Shown here in pieces: positions 46,901 through 62,100 of a stretch of 64,000 nucleotides of DNA (positions are counted from its first letter, which is position 1; every line of letters starts with the position of its first letter). The stretch is from NCBI GenBank assembly GCA_964023205.1, contig OZ026844.1, positions 10,650,790-10,714,789 on the forward strand, in the 5' to 3' direction. The notes beneath the pieces were generated by a model, which saw only the letters and a program-made list of their open reading frames with translations, did no database searches and was not told the origin of the DNA. This DNA is from Lutraria lutraria. Its lineage: Eukaryota > Mollusca > Bivalvia > Venerida > Mactridae. The translations under genes and the position numbers were made by a program.

Positions 46901-47931
46901 GCAACTCTTGGAAACTTTTCACGCAAATGGTTATTTCTAGAATTTCAATAATGTCAAAGGTAAGCAGAGCATAGCAAATTCAATTTTGCCACTAACTTTT
47001 GTTCATGCCAACTACTTGTAAGTAAAGTTGCATTCATGTACCAACAACGCTTAAGGAGAAATTAAAAAATTAGATTTGTCAAAAATCTAGAAATGTAATA
47101 AAACCAAAAGTAACCATACCATACCAAATCTGTTCTCATCACAGATTTCCATTGATCCACACTACTTGTATGTAATAGTCCCATGTTTGTACTGTCTAGA
47201 ATTAAAGAATAAATGAAAGATAAAAATTTGTTGTAAAGCGTCCGCACCAAAAAATTTTCTCTCCAACTGCCATTTCTAAAATGTTAATAAATTCCAAAGT
47301 AAACGTAGCATGACCAAGCCTTTTGTGCCACTGACTTCCATTGATGTCTTTTACTAGCATGTGCACTTTCAATGTTGTAGACAAAATAATGGTAGAGATA
47401 TTGCAAATCAAAGACTTTCAGCAACTCTTGGAAACTTTTCACGCAAATGGTTATTTCTAGAATTTCAATAATGTCAAAGGTAAGCAGAGCATAGCAAATT
47501 CAATTTTGCCACTAACTTTTGTTCATGCCAACTACTTGTAAGTAAAGTTGCATTCATGTACCAACAACGCTTAAGGAGAAATTAAAAAATTAGATTTGTC
47601 AAAAATCTAGAAATGTAATAAAACCAAAAGTAACCATACCATACCAAATCTGTTCTCATCACAGATTTCCATTGATCCACACTACTTGTATGTAATAGTC
47701 CCATGTTTGTACTGTCTAGAATTAAAGAATAAATGAAAGATAAAAATTTGTTGTAAAGCGTCCGCACCAAAAATTTTTCTCTCCAACTGCCATTTCTAAA
47801 ATGTTAATAAATTCCAAAGTAAACGTAGCATGACCAAGCCTTTTGTGCCACTGACTTCCATTGATGTCTTTTACTAGCATGTGCACTTTCAATGTTGTAG
47901 ACCAAATAATGGTAGAGATATTGCAAATCAA
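37998..47931. repeat. Higher-order repeat copy A' (one extra short monomer)
   Basis: Second copy of the 18-monomer block. By eye only a handful of substitutions separate it from A, for example cagaatttgc at 43012 against cagagtttgc at 33131, and cacgaaatattt at 43381. Near its end it carries an additional 520-bp monomer (junctions at 47087 and 47607) not present in A. Confidence 0.9.
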
Positions 47932-48824
47932 AGACTTTCAGCAACTCTCGAAACATTTTCACGCAAATGGTTATTTCTAGAATTTCAATAATGTCAAAGG
48001 TAAGCAGAGCATAGCAAATTCAATTTTGCCACTAACTTTTGTTCATGCCAACTACTTGTAAGTAAAGTTGCATTCATGTACCAACAACGCTTAAGGAGAA
48101 ATTAAAAAATTAGATTTGTCAAAAAAATCTTGACGCTAGGAAATTTTCTCACAAACTGTCGTTTCTAGAAATGTAATAAAACCAAAAGTAACCATACCAT
48201 ACCAAATCTGTTCTCATCACAGATTTCCATTGATCCACACTACTTGTATGTAATAGTCCCATGTTTGTACTGTCTACAATTAAAGAATAAATGAAAGATA
48301 AAAATTTGTTGTAAAGCGTCCGCACCAAAAAATTTTCTCTCCAACTGCCATTTCTAAAATGTTAATAAATTCCAAAGTAAACGTAGCATGACCAAGCCTT
48401 TTGTGCACTGACTTCCATTGATGTCTTTTACTAGCATGTGCACTTTCAATGTTGTAGACCAAATAATGGTACAGAGTTTGCAAATCAAAGACTTTCAGCA
48501 ACTCTCGAAAACTTTTCACGCAAATGGTTATTTCTAGAATTTCAATAATGTCAAAAGTAAGCAGAGCATAGCAAATTCAATTTTGCCACTAACTTTTGTT
48601 CATGCCAACTACTTGTAAGTAAAGTTGCATTCATGTACCAACAACGCTTAAGGAGAAATTAAAAAATTAGATTTGTCAAAAAATCTTGACGCTAGGAAAT
48701 TTTCTCACAAACTGTCGTTTCTGGAAATGTAATAAAACCTAAAGTAACCATACCATACCAAATCTGTTCTCATCACAGATTTCTATTGATCCACACTACT
48801 TGTATGTAATAGTCCCATGTTTGT

Positions 48825-51800
48825 ACTGTCTACAATTAAAGAATAAATGAAAGATAAAAATTTGTTGTAAAGCGTCCGCACCAAAAATTTTTCTCTCCAA
48901 CTGCCATTTCTAAAATGTTAATAAATTCCAAAGTAAACGTAGCATGACCAAGCCTTTTGTGCCACTGACTTCCATTGATGTCTTTTACTAGCATGTGCAC
49001 TTTCAATGTTGTAGACCAAATAATGGTACAGAGTTTGCAAATCAAAGACTTTTAGCAACTCTCGAAAACTTTTCACGCAAATGGTTATTTCTAGAATTTC
49101 AATAATGTCAAAGGTAAGCAGAGCATAGCAAATTCAATTTTGCCACTAACTTTTGTTCATGCCAACTACTTGTAAGTAAAGTTGCATTCATGTACCAACA
49201 ACGCTTAAGGAGAAATTAAAAAATTAGATTTGTCAAAAAATCTTGACGCTAGGAAATTTTCTCACAAACTGTCGTTTCTAGAAATGTAATAAAACCAAAA
49301 GTAACCATACCATACCAAATCTGTTCTCATCACAGATTTCCATTGATCCACACTACTTGTATGTAATAGTCCCATGTTTGTACTGTCTACAATTAAAGAA
49401 TAAATGAAAGATAAAAATTTGTTGTAAAGCGTCCGCACCAAAACATTTTCTCTCCAACTGCCATTTCTAAAATGTTAATTAATTCCAAAGTAAACGTAGC
49501 ATGACCAAACCTTTTGTGCCTGTGACTTCCATTGATGTCTTTTACTAGCATGTGCACTTTCAATATTGTAGACCAAATAATGGTAGAGATATTGCAAATC
49601 AAAGACTTTCAGCAACTCTCGGAAACTTTTCACGCAAATGGTTATTTCTAGAATTTCAATAATGTCAAAAGTAAGCAGAGCATAGCAAATTCAATTTTGC
49701 CACTAACTTTTGTTCATGCCAACTACTTGTAAGTAAAGTTGCATTCATGTACCAACAATGCTTAAGGAGAAATTAAAAAATTAGATTTGTCAAAAAATCT
49801 TGACGCTAGGAAATTTTCTCACAAACTGTCGTTTCTAGAAATGTAGTAAAACCAAAAGTAACCATACCTTACCAAATCTGTTCTCATCACAGATTTTCAT
49901 TGATCCACACTAGTTGTATGTAATAGTCCCATGTTTGTACTGTCTAGAATTAAAGAATAAATGAAAGATAAAAATTTGTTGTAAAGCGTCCGCACCAAAA
50001 ATTTTTCTCTCCAACTGCCATTTCTAAAATGTTAATAAATTCCAAAGTAAACGTAGCATGACCAAGCCTTTTGTGCCACTGACTTCCATTGATGTCTTTT
50101 ACTAGCATGTGCACTTTCAATGTTGTAGACAAAAAAATGGTAGAGATATTGCAAATCAAAGACTTTCAGCAACTCTTGGAAACTTTTCACGCAAATGGTT
50201 ATTTCTAGAATTTCAATAATGTCAAAAGTAAGCAGAGCATAGCAAATTCAATTTTGCCACTAACTTTTGTTCATGCCAACTACTTGTAAGTAAAGTTGCA
50301 TTCATGTACCAACAACGCTTAAGGAGAAATTAAAAAATTAGATTTGTCAAAAAATCTTGACGCTAGGAAATTTTCTCACAAACTGTCGTTTCTGGAAATG
50401 TAATACAACCTAAAGTAACCATACCATACCAAATCTGTTCTCATCACAGATTTCTATTGATCCACACTACTTGTATGTAATAGTCCCATGTTTGTACTGT
50501 CTACAATTAAAGAATAAATGAAAGATAAAAATTTGTTGTAAAGCGTCCGCACCAAAAATTTTTCTCTCCAACTGCCATTTCTAAAATGTTAATAAATTCC
50601 AAAGTAAACGTAGCATGACCAAGCCTTTTGTGCCACTGACTTCTATTGATGTCTTTTACTAGCATGTGCACTTTCAATGTTGTAGACCAAATAATGGTAC
50701 AGAGTTTGCAAATCAAAGACTTTCAGCAACTCTCGAAAAATTTTCACGCAAATGGTTATTTCTAGAATTTCAATAATGTCAAAGGTAAGCAGAGCATAGC
50801 AAATTCAATTTTGCCACTAACTTTTGTTCATGCCAACTACTTGTAAGTAAAGTTGCATTCATGTACCAACAACGCTTAAGGAGAAATTAAAAAATTAGAT
50901 TTGTCAAAAATCTAGAAATGTAATAAAACCAAAAGTAACTATACCATACCAAATCTGTTCTCATCACAGATTTCCATTGATCCACACTACTTGTATGTAA
51001 TAGTCCCATGTTTGTACTGTCTACAATTAAAGAATAAATGAAAGATAAAAATTTGTTGTAAAGCGTCCGCACCAAAAATTTTTCTCTCCAACTGCCATTT
51101 CTAAAATGTTAATAAATTCCAAAGTAAACGTAGCATGACCAAGCCTTTTGTGCCACTGACTTCCATTGATGTCTTTTACTAGCATGTGCACTTTCAATGT
51201 TGTAGACGAAATAATGGTAGAGATATTGCAAATCAAAGACTTTCAGCAACTCTCGAAAACTTTTCACGCAAATGGTTATTTCTAGAATTTTCAATAATGT
51301 CAAAGGTAAGCAGAGCATAGCAAATTCAATTTTGCCACTAACTTTTGTTCATGCCAACTACTTGTAAGTAAAGTTGCATTCATGTACCAACAACGCTTAA
51401 GGAGAAATTAAAAAATTAGATTTGTCAAAAAATCTTGACGCTAGGAAATTTTCTCACAAACTGTCGTTTCTAGAAATGTAATAAAACCAAAAGTAACCAT
51501 ACCATACCAAATCTGTTCTCATCACAGATTTCCATTGATCCACACTAGTTGTATGTAATAGTCCCATGTTTGTACTGTCTACAATTAAAGAATAAATGAA
51601 AGATAAAAATTTGTTGTAAAGCGTCCGCACCAAAAAAATTTCTCTCCAACTGCCATTTCTAAAATGTTAATAAATTCCAAAGTAAACGTAGCATGACCAA
51701 ACCTTTTGTGCCACTGACTTCCATTGATGTCTTTTACTAGCATGTGCACTTTCAATGTTGTAGACAAAATAATGGTAGAGATATTGCAAATCAAAGACTT

Positions 51801-54800
51801 TCAGCAACTCTTGGAAACTTTTCACGCAAATGGTTATTTCTAGAATTTCAATAATGTCAAAAGTAAGCAGAGCATAGCAAATTCAATTTTGCCACTAACT
51901 TTTGTTCATGCCAACTACTTGTAAGTAAAGTTGCATTCATGTACCAACAACGCTTAAGGAGAAATTAAAAAATTAGATTTGTCAAAAAATCTTGACGCTA
52001 GGAAATTTTCTCACAAACTGTCGTTTCTGGAAATGTAATAAAACCTAAAGTAACCATACCATACCAAATCTGTTCTCATCACAGATTTCTATTGATCCAC
52101 ACTACTTGTATGTAATAGTCCCATGTTTGTACTGTCTACAATTAAAGAATAAATGAAAGATAAAAATTTGTTGTAAAGCGTCCGCACCAAAAATTTTTCT
52201 CTCCAACTGCCATTTCTAAAATGTTAATAAATTCCAAAGTAAACGTAGCATGACCAAGCCTTTTGTGCCACTGACTTCCATTGATGTCTTTTACTAGCAT
52301 GTGCACTTTCAATGTTGTAGACCAAATAATGGTACAGAGTTTGCAAATCAAAGACTTTCAGCAACTCTCGAAAACTTTTCACGCAAATGGTTATTTCTAG
52401 AATTTCAATAATGTCAAAGGTAAGCAGAGCATAGCAAATTCAATTTTGCCACTAACTTTTGTTCATGCCAACTACTTGTAAGTAAAGTTGCATTCATGTA
52501 CCAACAACGCTTAAGGAGAAATTAAAAAATTAGATTTGTCAAAAAATCTTGACGCTAGGAAATTTTCTCACAAACTGTCGTTTCTAGAAATGTAATAAAA
52601 CCAAAAGTAACCATACCATACCAAATCTGTTCTCATCACAGATTTCCATTGATCCACACTACTTGTATGTAATAGTCCCATGTTTGTACTGTCTACAATT
52701 AAAGAATAAATGAAAGATAAAAATTTGTTGTAAAGCGTCCACACCAAAAAATTTTCTCTCCAACTGCCATTTCTAAAATGTTAATAAATTCCAAAGTAAA
52801 CGTAGCATGACCAAGCCTTTTGTGCCACTGACTTCCATTGATGTCTTTAACTAGCATGTGCACTTTCAATGTTGTAGACAGAATAATGGTAGAGATATTG
52901 CAAATCAAAGACTTTCAGCAACTCTTGGAAACTTTTCACGCAAATGGTTATTTCTAGAATTTCAATAATGTCAAAGGTAAGCAGAGCATAGCAAATTCAA
53001 TTTTGCCACTAACTTTTGTTCATGCCAACTACTTGTAAGTAAAGTTGCATTCATGTACCAACAACGCTTAAGGAGAAATTAAAAAATTAGATTTGTCAAA
53101 AAATCTTGACGCTAGGAAATTTTCTCACAAACTGTCGTTTCTAGAAATGTAATAAAACCAAAAGTAACCATACCATACCAAATCTGTTCTCATCACAGAT
53201 TTCTATTGATCCACACTACTTGTATGTAATAGTCCCATGTTTGTACTGTCTACAATTAAAGAATAAATGAAAGATAAAAATTTGTTGTAAAGCGTCCGCA
53301 CCAAAAAATTTTCTCTCCAACTGCCATTTCTAAAATGTTAATAAATTCCAAAGTAAACGTAGCATGACCAAGCCTTTTGTGCCACTGACTTCCATTGATG
53401 TCTTTTACTAGCATGTGCACTTTCAATGTTGTAGACGAAATAATGGTAGAGATATTGCAAATCAAAGACTTTCAGCAACTCTCGAAAACTTTTCACGCAA
53501 ATGGTTATTTCTAGAATTTCAATAATGTCAAAGGTAAGCAGAGCATAGCAAATTCAATTTTGCCACTAACTTTTGTTCATGCCAACTACTTGTAAGTAAA
53601 GTTGCATTCATGTACCAACAACGCTTAAGGAGAAATTAAAAAATTAGATTTGTCAAAAAATCTTGACGCTAGGAAATTTTCTCACAAACTGTCGTTTCTA
53701 GAAATGTAATAAAACCAAAAGTAACCATACCATACCAAATCTGTTCTCATCACAGATTTCCATTGATCCACACTACTTGTATGTAATAGTCCCATGTTTG
53801 TACTGTCTACAATTAAAGAATAAATGAAAGATAAAAATTTGTTGTAAAGCGTCCGCACCAAAAAATTTTCTCTCCAACTGCCATTTCTAAAATGTTAATA
53901 AATTCCAAAGTAAACGTAGCATGACCAAACCTTTTGTGCCACTGACTTCCATTGATGTCTTTTACTAGCATGTGCACTTTCAATGTTGTAGACCAAATAA
54001 TGGTACAGAGTTTGCAAATCAAAAACTTTCAGCAACTCTCGGAAACTTTTCATGCAAATGGTTATTTCTAGATTTTCAATAATGTCAAAAGTAAGCAGAG
54101 CATAGCAAATTCAACTTTGGCACTAACTTTTCTTCATGCCAACTACTTGTAAGTAAAGTTGCATTCATGTACCAACAATGCTTAAGGAGAAATTAAAAAA
54201 TTAGATTTGTCAAAAAATCTTGACGCTAGGAAATTTTCTCACAAACTGTCGTTTCTAGAAATGTAATAAAACCAAAAGTAACCATACCATACCAAATCTG
54301 TTCTCATCACAGATTTCCATTGATCCACACTACTTGTATGTAATAGTCCCATGTTTTGTACTGTCTACAATTAAAGAATAAATGAAAGATAAAAATTTGT
54401 TGTAAAGCGTCCGCACCAAAAAATTTTCTCTCCAACTGCCATTTCTAAAATGTTAATAAATTCCAAAGTAAACGTAGCATGACCAAACCTTTTGTGCCAC
54501 TGACTTCCATTGATGTCTTTTACTAGCATGTGCACTTTCAATGTTGTAGACAAAATAATGGTAGAGATATTGCAAATCAAAGACTTTCAGCAACTCTTGG
54601 AAACTTTTCACGCAAATGGTTATTTCTAGAATTTCAATAATGTCAAAGGTAAGCAGAGCATAGCAAATTCAATTTTGCCACTAACTTTTGTTCATGCCAA
54701 CTACTTGTAAGTAAAGTTGCATTCATGTACCAACAACGCTTAAGGAGAAATTAAAAAATTAGATTTGTCAAAAATCTAGAAATGTAATAAAACCAAAAGT

Positions 54801-55660
54801 AACCATACCATACCAAATCTGTTCTCATCACAGATTTCCATTGATCCACACTACTTGTATGTAATAGTCCCATGTTTGTACTGTCTAGAATTAAAGAATA
54901 AATGAAAGATAAAAAATTTGTTGTAAAGCGTCCGCACCAAAAAATTTTCTCTCCAACTGCCATTTCTAAAATGTTAATAAATTCCAAAGTAAACGTAGCA
55001 TGACCAAGCCTTTTGTGCCACTGACTTCCATTGATGTCTTTTACTAGCATGTGCACTTTCAATGTTGTAGACCAAATAATGGTAGAGATATTGCAAATCA
55101 AAGACTTTCAGCAACTCTCGAAACATTTTCACGCAAATGGTTATTTCTAGAATTTCAATAATGTCAAAGGTAAGCAGAGCATAGCAAATTCAATTTTGCC
55201 ACTAACTTTTGTTCATGCCAACTACTTGTAAGTAAAGTTGCATTCATGTACCAACAACGCTTAAGGAGAAATTAAAAAATTAGATTTGTCAAAAAATCTT
55301 GACGCTAGGAAATTTTCTCACAAACTGTCGTTTCTAGAAATGTAATAAAACCAAAAGTAACCATACCATACCAAATCTGTTCTCATCACAGATTTCCATT
55401 GATCCACACTACTTGTATGTAATAGTCCCATGTTTGTACTGTCTACAATTAAAGAATAAATGAAAGATAAAAATTTGTTGTAAAGCGTCCGCACCAAAAA
55501 ATTTTCTCTCCAACTGCCATTTCTAAAATGTTAATAAATTCCAAAGTAAACGTAGCATGACCAAGCCTTTTGTGCCACTGACTTCCATTGATGTCTTTTA
55601 CTAGCATGTGCACTTTCAATGTTGTAGACCAAATAATGGTACAGAGTTTGCAAATCAAAG
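48825..55660. repeat. Higher-order repeat copy A'' (shortened)
   Basis: Third copy, starting with the K monomer that precedes the gtgcctgtgac variant (49520) and running to about 55660. Its monomers match A' at an offset of 7,689 bp. It lacks the first several monomers of the A unit. It shares acttttcttcatgcc with A (36550 and 54125), whereas A' has acttttgttcatgcc (46436). Confidence 0.88.
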
Positions 55661-55784
55661 ACTTTCAGCAACTCTCGAAAACTTTTCACGCAAATGGTTA
55701 TTTCTAGAATTTCAATAATGTCAAAAGTAAGCAGAGCATAGCAAATTCAATTTTGCCACTAACTTTTGTTCATGCAAACTACTT

Positions 55785-58700
55785 GTAAGTAAAGTTGCAT
55801 TCATGTACCAACAACGCTTAAGGAGAAATTAAAAAATTAGATTTGTCAAAAAATCTTGACGCTAGGAAATTTTCTCACAAACTGTCGTTTCTAGAAATGT
55901 AATAAAACCAAAAGTAACCATACCATACCAAATCTGTTCTCATCACAGATTTCCATTGATCCACACTACTTGTATGTAATAGTCCCATGTTTGTACTGTC
56001 TACAATTAAAGAATAAATGAAAGATAAAAAATTGTTGTAAAGCGTCCGCACCAAAAAATTTTCTCTCCAACTGCCATTTCTAAAATGTTAATAAATTCCA
56101 AAGTAAACGTAGCATGACCAAACCTTTTGTGCCACTGACTTCCATTGATGTCTTTTACTAGCATGTGCACTTTCAATGTTGTAGACCAAATAATGGTACA
56201 GAGTTTGCAAATCAAAAACTTTCAGCAACTCTCGGAAATTTTTCATGCAAATGGTTATTTCTAGAATTTCAATAATGTCAAAAGTAAGCAGAGCATAGCA
56301 AATTCAACTTTGCCACTAACTTTTGTTCATGCCAACTACTTGTAAGTAAAGTTGCATTCATGTACCAACAATGCTTAAGGAGAAATTAAAAAATTAGATT
56401 TGTCAAAAAATCTTGACGCTAGGAAATTTTCTCACAAACTGTCGTTTCTAGAAATGTAGTAAAACCAAAAGTAACCATACCATACCAAATCTGTTCTCAT
56501 CACAGATTTTCATTGATCCACACTAGTTGTATGTAATAGTCCCATGTTTGTACTGTCTAGAATTAAAGAATAAATGAAAGATAAAAATTTGTTGTAAAGC
56601 GTCCGCACCAAAATTTTTTCTCTCAAACTGCCATTTCTAAAATGTTAATAAATTCCAAAGTAAACGTAGCATGACCAAGCCTTTTGTGCCACTGACTTCC
56701 ATTGATGTCTTTTACTAGCATGTGCACTTTCAATGTTGTAGACAAAATAATGGTAGAGATATTGCAAATCAAAGACTTTCAGCAACTCTTGGAAACTTTT
56801 CACGCAAATGGTTATTTCTAGAATTTCAATAATGTCAAAAGTAAGCAGAGCATAGCAAATTCAATTTTGCCACTAACTTTTGTTCATGCCAACTACTTGT
56901 AAGTAAAGTTGCATTCATGTACCAACAACGCTTAAGGAGAAATTAAAAAATTAGATTTGTCAAAAAATCTTGACGCTAGGAAATTTTCTCACAAACTGTC
57001 GTTTCTGGAAATGTAATAAAACCTAAAGTAACCATACCATACCAAATCTGTTCTCATCACAGATTTCTATTGATCCACACTACTTGTATGTAATAGTCCC
57101 ATGTTTGTACTGTCTACAATTAAAGAATAAATGAAAGATAAAAATTTGTTGTAAAGCGTCCGCACCAAAAATTTTTCTCTCCAACTGCCATTTCTAAAAT
57201 GTTAATAAATTCCAAAGTAAACGTAGCATGACCAAGCCTTTTGTGCCACTGACTTCCATTGATGTCTTTTACTAGCATGTGCACTTTCAATGTTGTAGAC
57301 CAAATAATGGTACAGAGTTTGCAAATCAAAGACTTTCAGCAACTCTCGAAAACTTTTCACGCAAATGGTTATTTCTAGAATTTCAATAATGTCAAAGGTA
57401 AGCAGAGCATAGCAAATTCAATTTTGCCACTAACTTTTGTTCATGCCAACTACTTGTAAGTAAAGTTGCATTCATGTACCAACAACGCTTAAGGAGAAAT
57501 TAAAAAATTAGATTTGTCAAAAAATCTTGACGCTAGGAAATTTTCTCACAAACTGTCGTTTCTAGAAATGTAATAAAACCAAAAGTAACCATACCATACC
57601 AAATCTGTTCTCATCACAGATTTCCATTGATCCACACTACTTGTATGTAATAGTCCCATGTTTGTACTGTCTACAATTAAAGAATAAATGAAAGATAAAA
57701 AATTGTTGTAAAGCGTCCGCACCAAAAAATTTTCTCTCCAACTGCCATTTCTAAAATGTTAATAAATTCCAAAGTAAACGTAGCATGACCAAACCTTTTG
57801 TGCCACTGACTTCCATTGATGTCTTTTACTAGCATGTGCACTTTCAATGTTGTAGACCAAATAATGGTACAGAGTTTGCAAATCAAAAACTTTCAGCAAC
57901 TCTCGGAAATTTTTCATGCAAATGGTTATTTCTAGAATTTCAATGATGTCAAAAGTAAGCAGAGCATAGCAAATTCAACTTTGCCACTAACTTTTGTTCA
58001 TGCCAACTACTTGTAAGTAAAGTTGCATTCATGTACCAACAATGCTTAAGGAGAAATTAAAAAATTAGATTTGTCAAAAAATCTTGACGCTAGGAAATTT
58101 TCTCACAAACTGTCGTTTCTAGAAATGTAGTAAAACCAAAAGTAACCATACCATACCAAATCTGTTCTCATCACAGATTTTCATTGATCCACACTAGTTG
58201 TATGTAATAGTCCCATGTTTGTACTGTCTAGAATTAAAGAATAAATGAAAGATAAAAATTTGTTGTAAAGCGTCCGCACCAAAATTTTTTCTCTCAAACT
58301 GCCATTTCTAAAATGTTAATAAATTCCAAAGTAAACGTAGCATGACCAAGCCTTTTGTGCCACTGACTTCCATTGATGTCTTTTACTAGCATGTGCACTT
58401 TCAATGTTGTAGACAAAATAATGGTAGAGATATTGCAAATCAAAGACTTTCAGCAACTCTTGGAAACTTTTCACGCAAATGGTTATTTCTAGAATTTCAA
58501 TAATGTCAAAAGTAAGCAGAGCATAGCAAATTCAATTTTGCCACTAACTTTTGTTCATGCCAACTACTTGTAAGTAAAGTTGCATTCATGTACCAACAAC
58601 GCTTAAGGAGAAATTAAAAAATTAGATTTGTCAAAAAATCTTGACGCTAGGAAATTTTCTCACAAACTGTCGTTTCTGGAAATGTAATAAAACCTAAAGT

Positions 58701-59130
58701 AACCATACCATACCAAATCTGTTCTCATCACAGATTTCTATTGATCCACACTACTTGTATGTAATAGTCCCATGTTTGTACTGTCTACAATTAAAGAATA
58801 AATGAAAGATAAAAATTTGTTGTAAAGCGTCCGCACCAAAAATTTTTCTCTCCAACTGCCATTTCTAAAATGTTAATAAATTCCAAAGTAAACGTAGCAT
58901 GACCAAGCCTTTTGTGCCACTGACTTCCATTGATGTCTTTTACTAGCATGTGCACTTTCAATGTTGTAGACCAAATAATGGTACAGAGTTTGCAAATCAA
59001 AGACTTTCAGCAACTCTCGAAAACTTTTCACGCAAATGGTTATTTCTAGAATTTCAATAATGTCAAAGGTAAGCAGAGCATAGCAAATTCAATTTTGCCA
59101 CTAACTTTTGTTCATGCCAACTACTTGTAA
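55785..59130. repeat. Trimeric higher-order repeat, 1,671 bp, two copies
   Basis: Variant groups repeat 1,671 bp apart. Examples are aaaaaattgttg (56026 and 57697), cggaaatttttcatg (56232 and 57903) and ttctctcaaactg (56617 and 58288). All monomers in this block are full length. The copies differ by caatgatgtc at 57941. Confidence 0.85.
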
Positions 59131-62100
59131 GTAAAGTTGCATTCATGTACCAACAACGCTTAAGGAGAAATTAAAAAATTAGATTTGTCAAAAAATCTTG
59201 ACGCTAGGAAATTTTCTCACAAACTGTCGTTTCTAGAAATGTAATAAAACCAAAAGTAACCATACCATACCAAATCTGTTCTCATCACAGATTTCCATTG
59301 ATCCACACTACTTGTATGTAATAGTCCCATGTTTGTACTGTCTAGAATTAAAGAATAAATGAAAGATAAAAATTTGTTGTAAAGCGTCCGCACCAAAAAA
59401 TGTTCTCTCCAACTGCCATTTCTAAAATGTTAATAAATTCCAAAGTAAACGTAGCATGACCAAGCCTTTTGTGCCACTGACTTCCATTGATGTCTTTTAC
59501 TAGCATGTGCACTTTCAATGTTGTAGACGAAATAATGGTAGAGATATTGCAAATCAAAGACTTTCAGCAACTCTCGAAAACTTTTCACGCAAATGGTTAT
59601 TTCTAGAATTTCAATAATGTCAAAGGTAAGCAGAGCATAGCAAATTCAATTTTGCCACTAACTTTTGTTCATGCCAACTACTTGTAAGTAAAGTTGCATT
59701 CATGTACCAACAACGCTTAAGGAGAAATTAAAAAATTAGATTTGTCAAAAAATCTTGACGCTAGGAAATTTTCTCACAAACTGTCGTTTCTAGAAATGTA
59801 ATAAAACCAAAAGTAACCATACCATACCAAATCTGTTCTCATCACAGATTTCCATTGATCCACACTACTTGTATGTAATAGTCCCATGTTTGTACTGTCT
59901 ACAATTAAAGAATAAATGAAAGATAAAAATTTGTTGTAAAGCGTCCGCACCAACAAATTTTCTCTCCAACTGCCATTTCTAAAATGTTAATAAATTCCAA
60001 AGTAAACGTAGCATGACCAAGCCTTTTGTGCCACTGACTTCCATTGATGTCTTTTACTAGCATGTGCACTTTCAATGTTGTAGACCAAATAATGGTACAG
60101 AGTTTGCAAATCAAAGACTTTCAGCAACTCTCGAAAACTTTTCACGCAAATGGTTATTTCTAGAATTTCAATAATGTCAAAAGTAAGCAGAGCATAGCAA
60201 ATTCAATTTTGCCACTAACTTTTGTTCATGCAAACTACTTGTAAGTAAAGTTGCATTCATGTACCAACAATGCTTAAGGAGAAATTAAAAAATTAGATTT
60301 GTCAAAAAATCTTGACGCTAGGAAATTTTCTCACAAACTGTCGTTTCTAGAAATGTAATAAAACCTAAAGTAACCATACCATACCAAATCTGTTCTCATC
60401 ACAGATTTCCATTGATCCACACTACTTGTATGTAATAGTCCCATGTTTGTACTGTCTACAATTAAAGAATAAATGAAAGATACAAATTTGTTGTAAAGCG
60501 TCCGCACCAAAAAATTTTCTCTCCAACTGCCATTTCTAAAATGTTAATAAATTCCAAAGTAAACGTAGCATGACCAAACCTTTTGTGCCACTGACTTCCA
60601 TTGATGTCTTTTACTAGCATGTGCACTTTCAATATTGTAGACCAAATAATGGTAGAGATATTGCAAATCAAAGACTTTCAGCAACTCTCGGAAACTTTTC
60701 ACGCAAATGGTTATTTCTAGAATTTCAATAATGTCAAAAGTAAGCAGAGCATAGCAAATTCAATTTTGCCACTAACTTTTGTTCATGCCAACTACTTGTA
60801 AGTAAAGTTGCATTCATGTACCAACAATGCTTAAGGAGAAATTAAAAAATTAGATTTGTCAAAAAATCTTGACGCTAGGAAATTTTCTCACAAACTGTCG
60901 TTTCTAGAAATGTAGTAAAACCAAAAGTAACCATATCTTACCAAATCTGTTCTCATCACAGATTTCCATTGATCCACACTACTTGTATGTAATAGTCCCA
61001 TGTTTGTACTGTCTACAATTAAAGAATAAATGAAAGATAAAAATTTGTTGTAAAGCGTCCGCACCAACAAATTTTCTCTCCAACTGCCATTTCTAAAATG
61101 TTAATAAATTCCAAAGTAAACGTAGCATGACCAAGCCTTTTGTGCCACTGACTTCCATTGATGTCTTTTACTAGCATGTGCACTTTCAATGTTGTAGACA
61201 AAATAATGGTAGAGAGTTTGCAAATCAAAGACTTTCAGCAACTCTCGGAAACTTTTCACGCAAATGGTTATTTCTAGAATTTCAATAATGTCAAAAGTAA
61301 GCAGAGCATAGCAAATTCAATTTTGCCACTAACTTTTGTTCATGCCAACTACTTGTAAGTAAAGTTGCATTCATGTACCAACAACGCTTAAGGAGAAATT
61401 AAAAAATTAGATTTGTCAAAAAATATTGACGCTAGGAAATTTTCTCACGTTTCTAGAAATGTAATAAAACCAAAAGTAACCATACCATACCAAATCTGTT
61501 CTCATCACAGATTTCCATTGATCCACACTACTTGTATGTAATAGTCCCATGTTTGTACTGTCTACAATTAAAGAATAAATGAAAGATAAAAATTTGTTGT
61601 AAAGCGTCCGCACCAAAAAATTTTCTCTCCAACTGCCATTTCTAAAATGTTAATAAATTCCAAAGTAAACGGAGCATGACCAAGCCTTTTGTGCCACTGA
61701 CTTCTATTGATGTCTTTTACTAGCATGTGCACTTTCAATGTTGTAGACAAAATAATGGTAGAGATATTGCAAATCAAAGACTTTCAGCAACTCTCGGAAA
61801 CTTTTCACGCAAATGGTTATTTCTAGAATTTCAATAATGTCAAAAGTAAGCAGAGCATAGCAAATTCAATTTTGCCACTAACTTTTGTTCATGCCAACTA
61901 CTTGTAAGTAAAGTTGCATTCATGTACCAACAACGCTTAAGGAGAAATTAAAAAATTAGATTTGTCAAAAAATCTTGACGCTAGGAAATTTTCTCACAAA
62001 CTGTCGTTTCTAGAAATGTAATAAAACCTAAAGTAACCATACCATACCAAATCTGTTCTCATCACAGATTTCCATTGATCCACCTACTTGTATGTAATAG

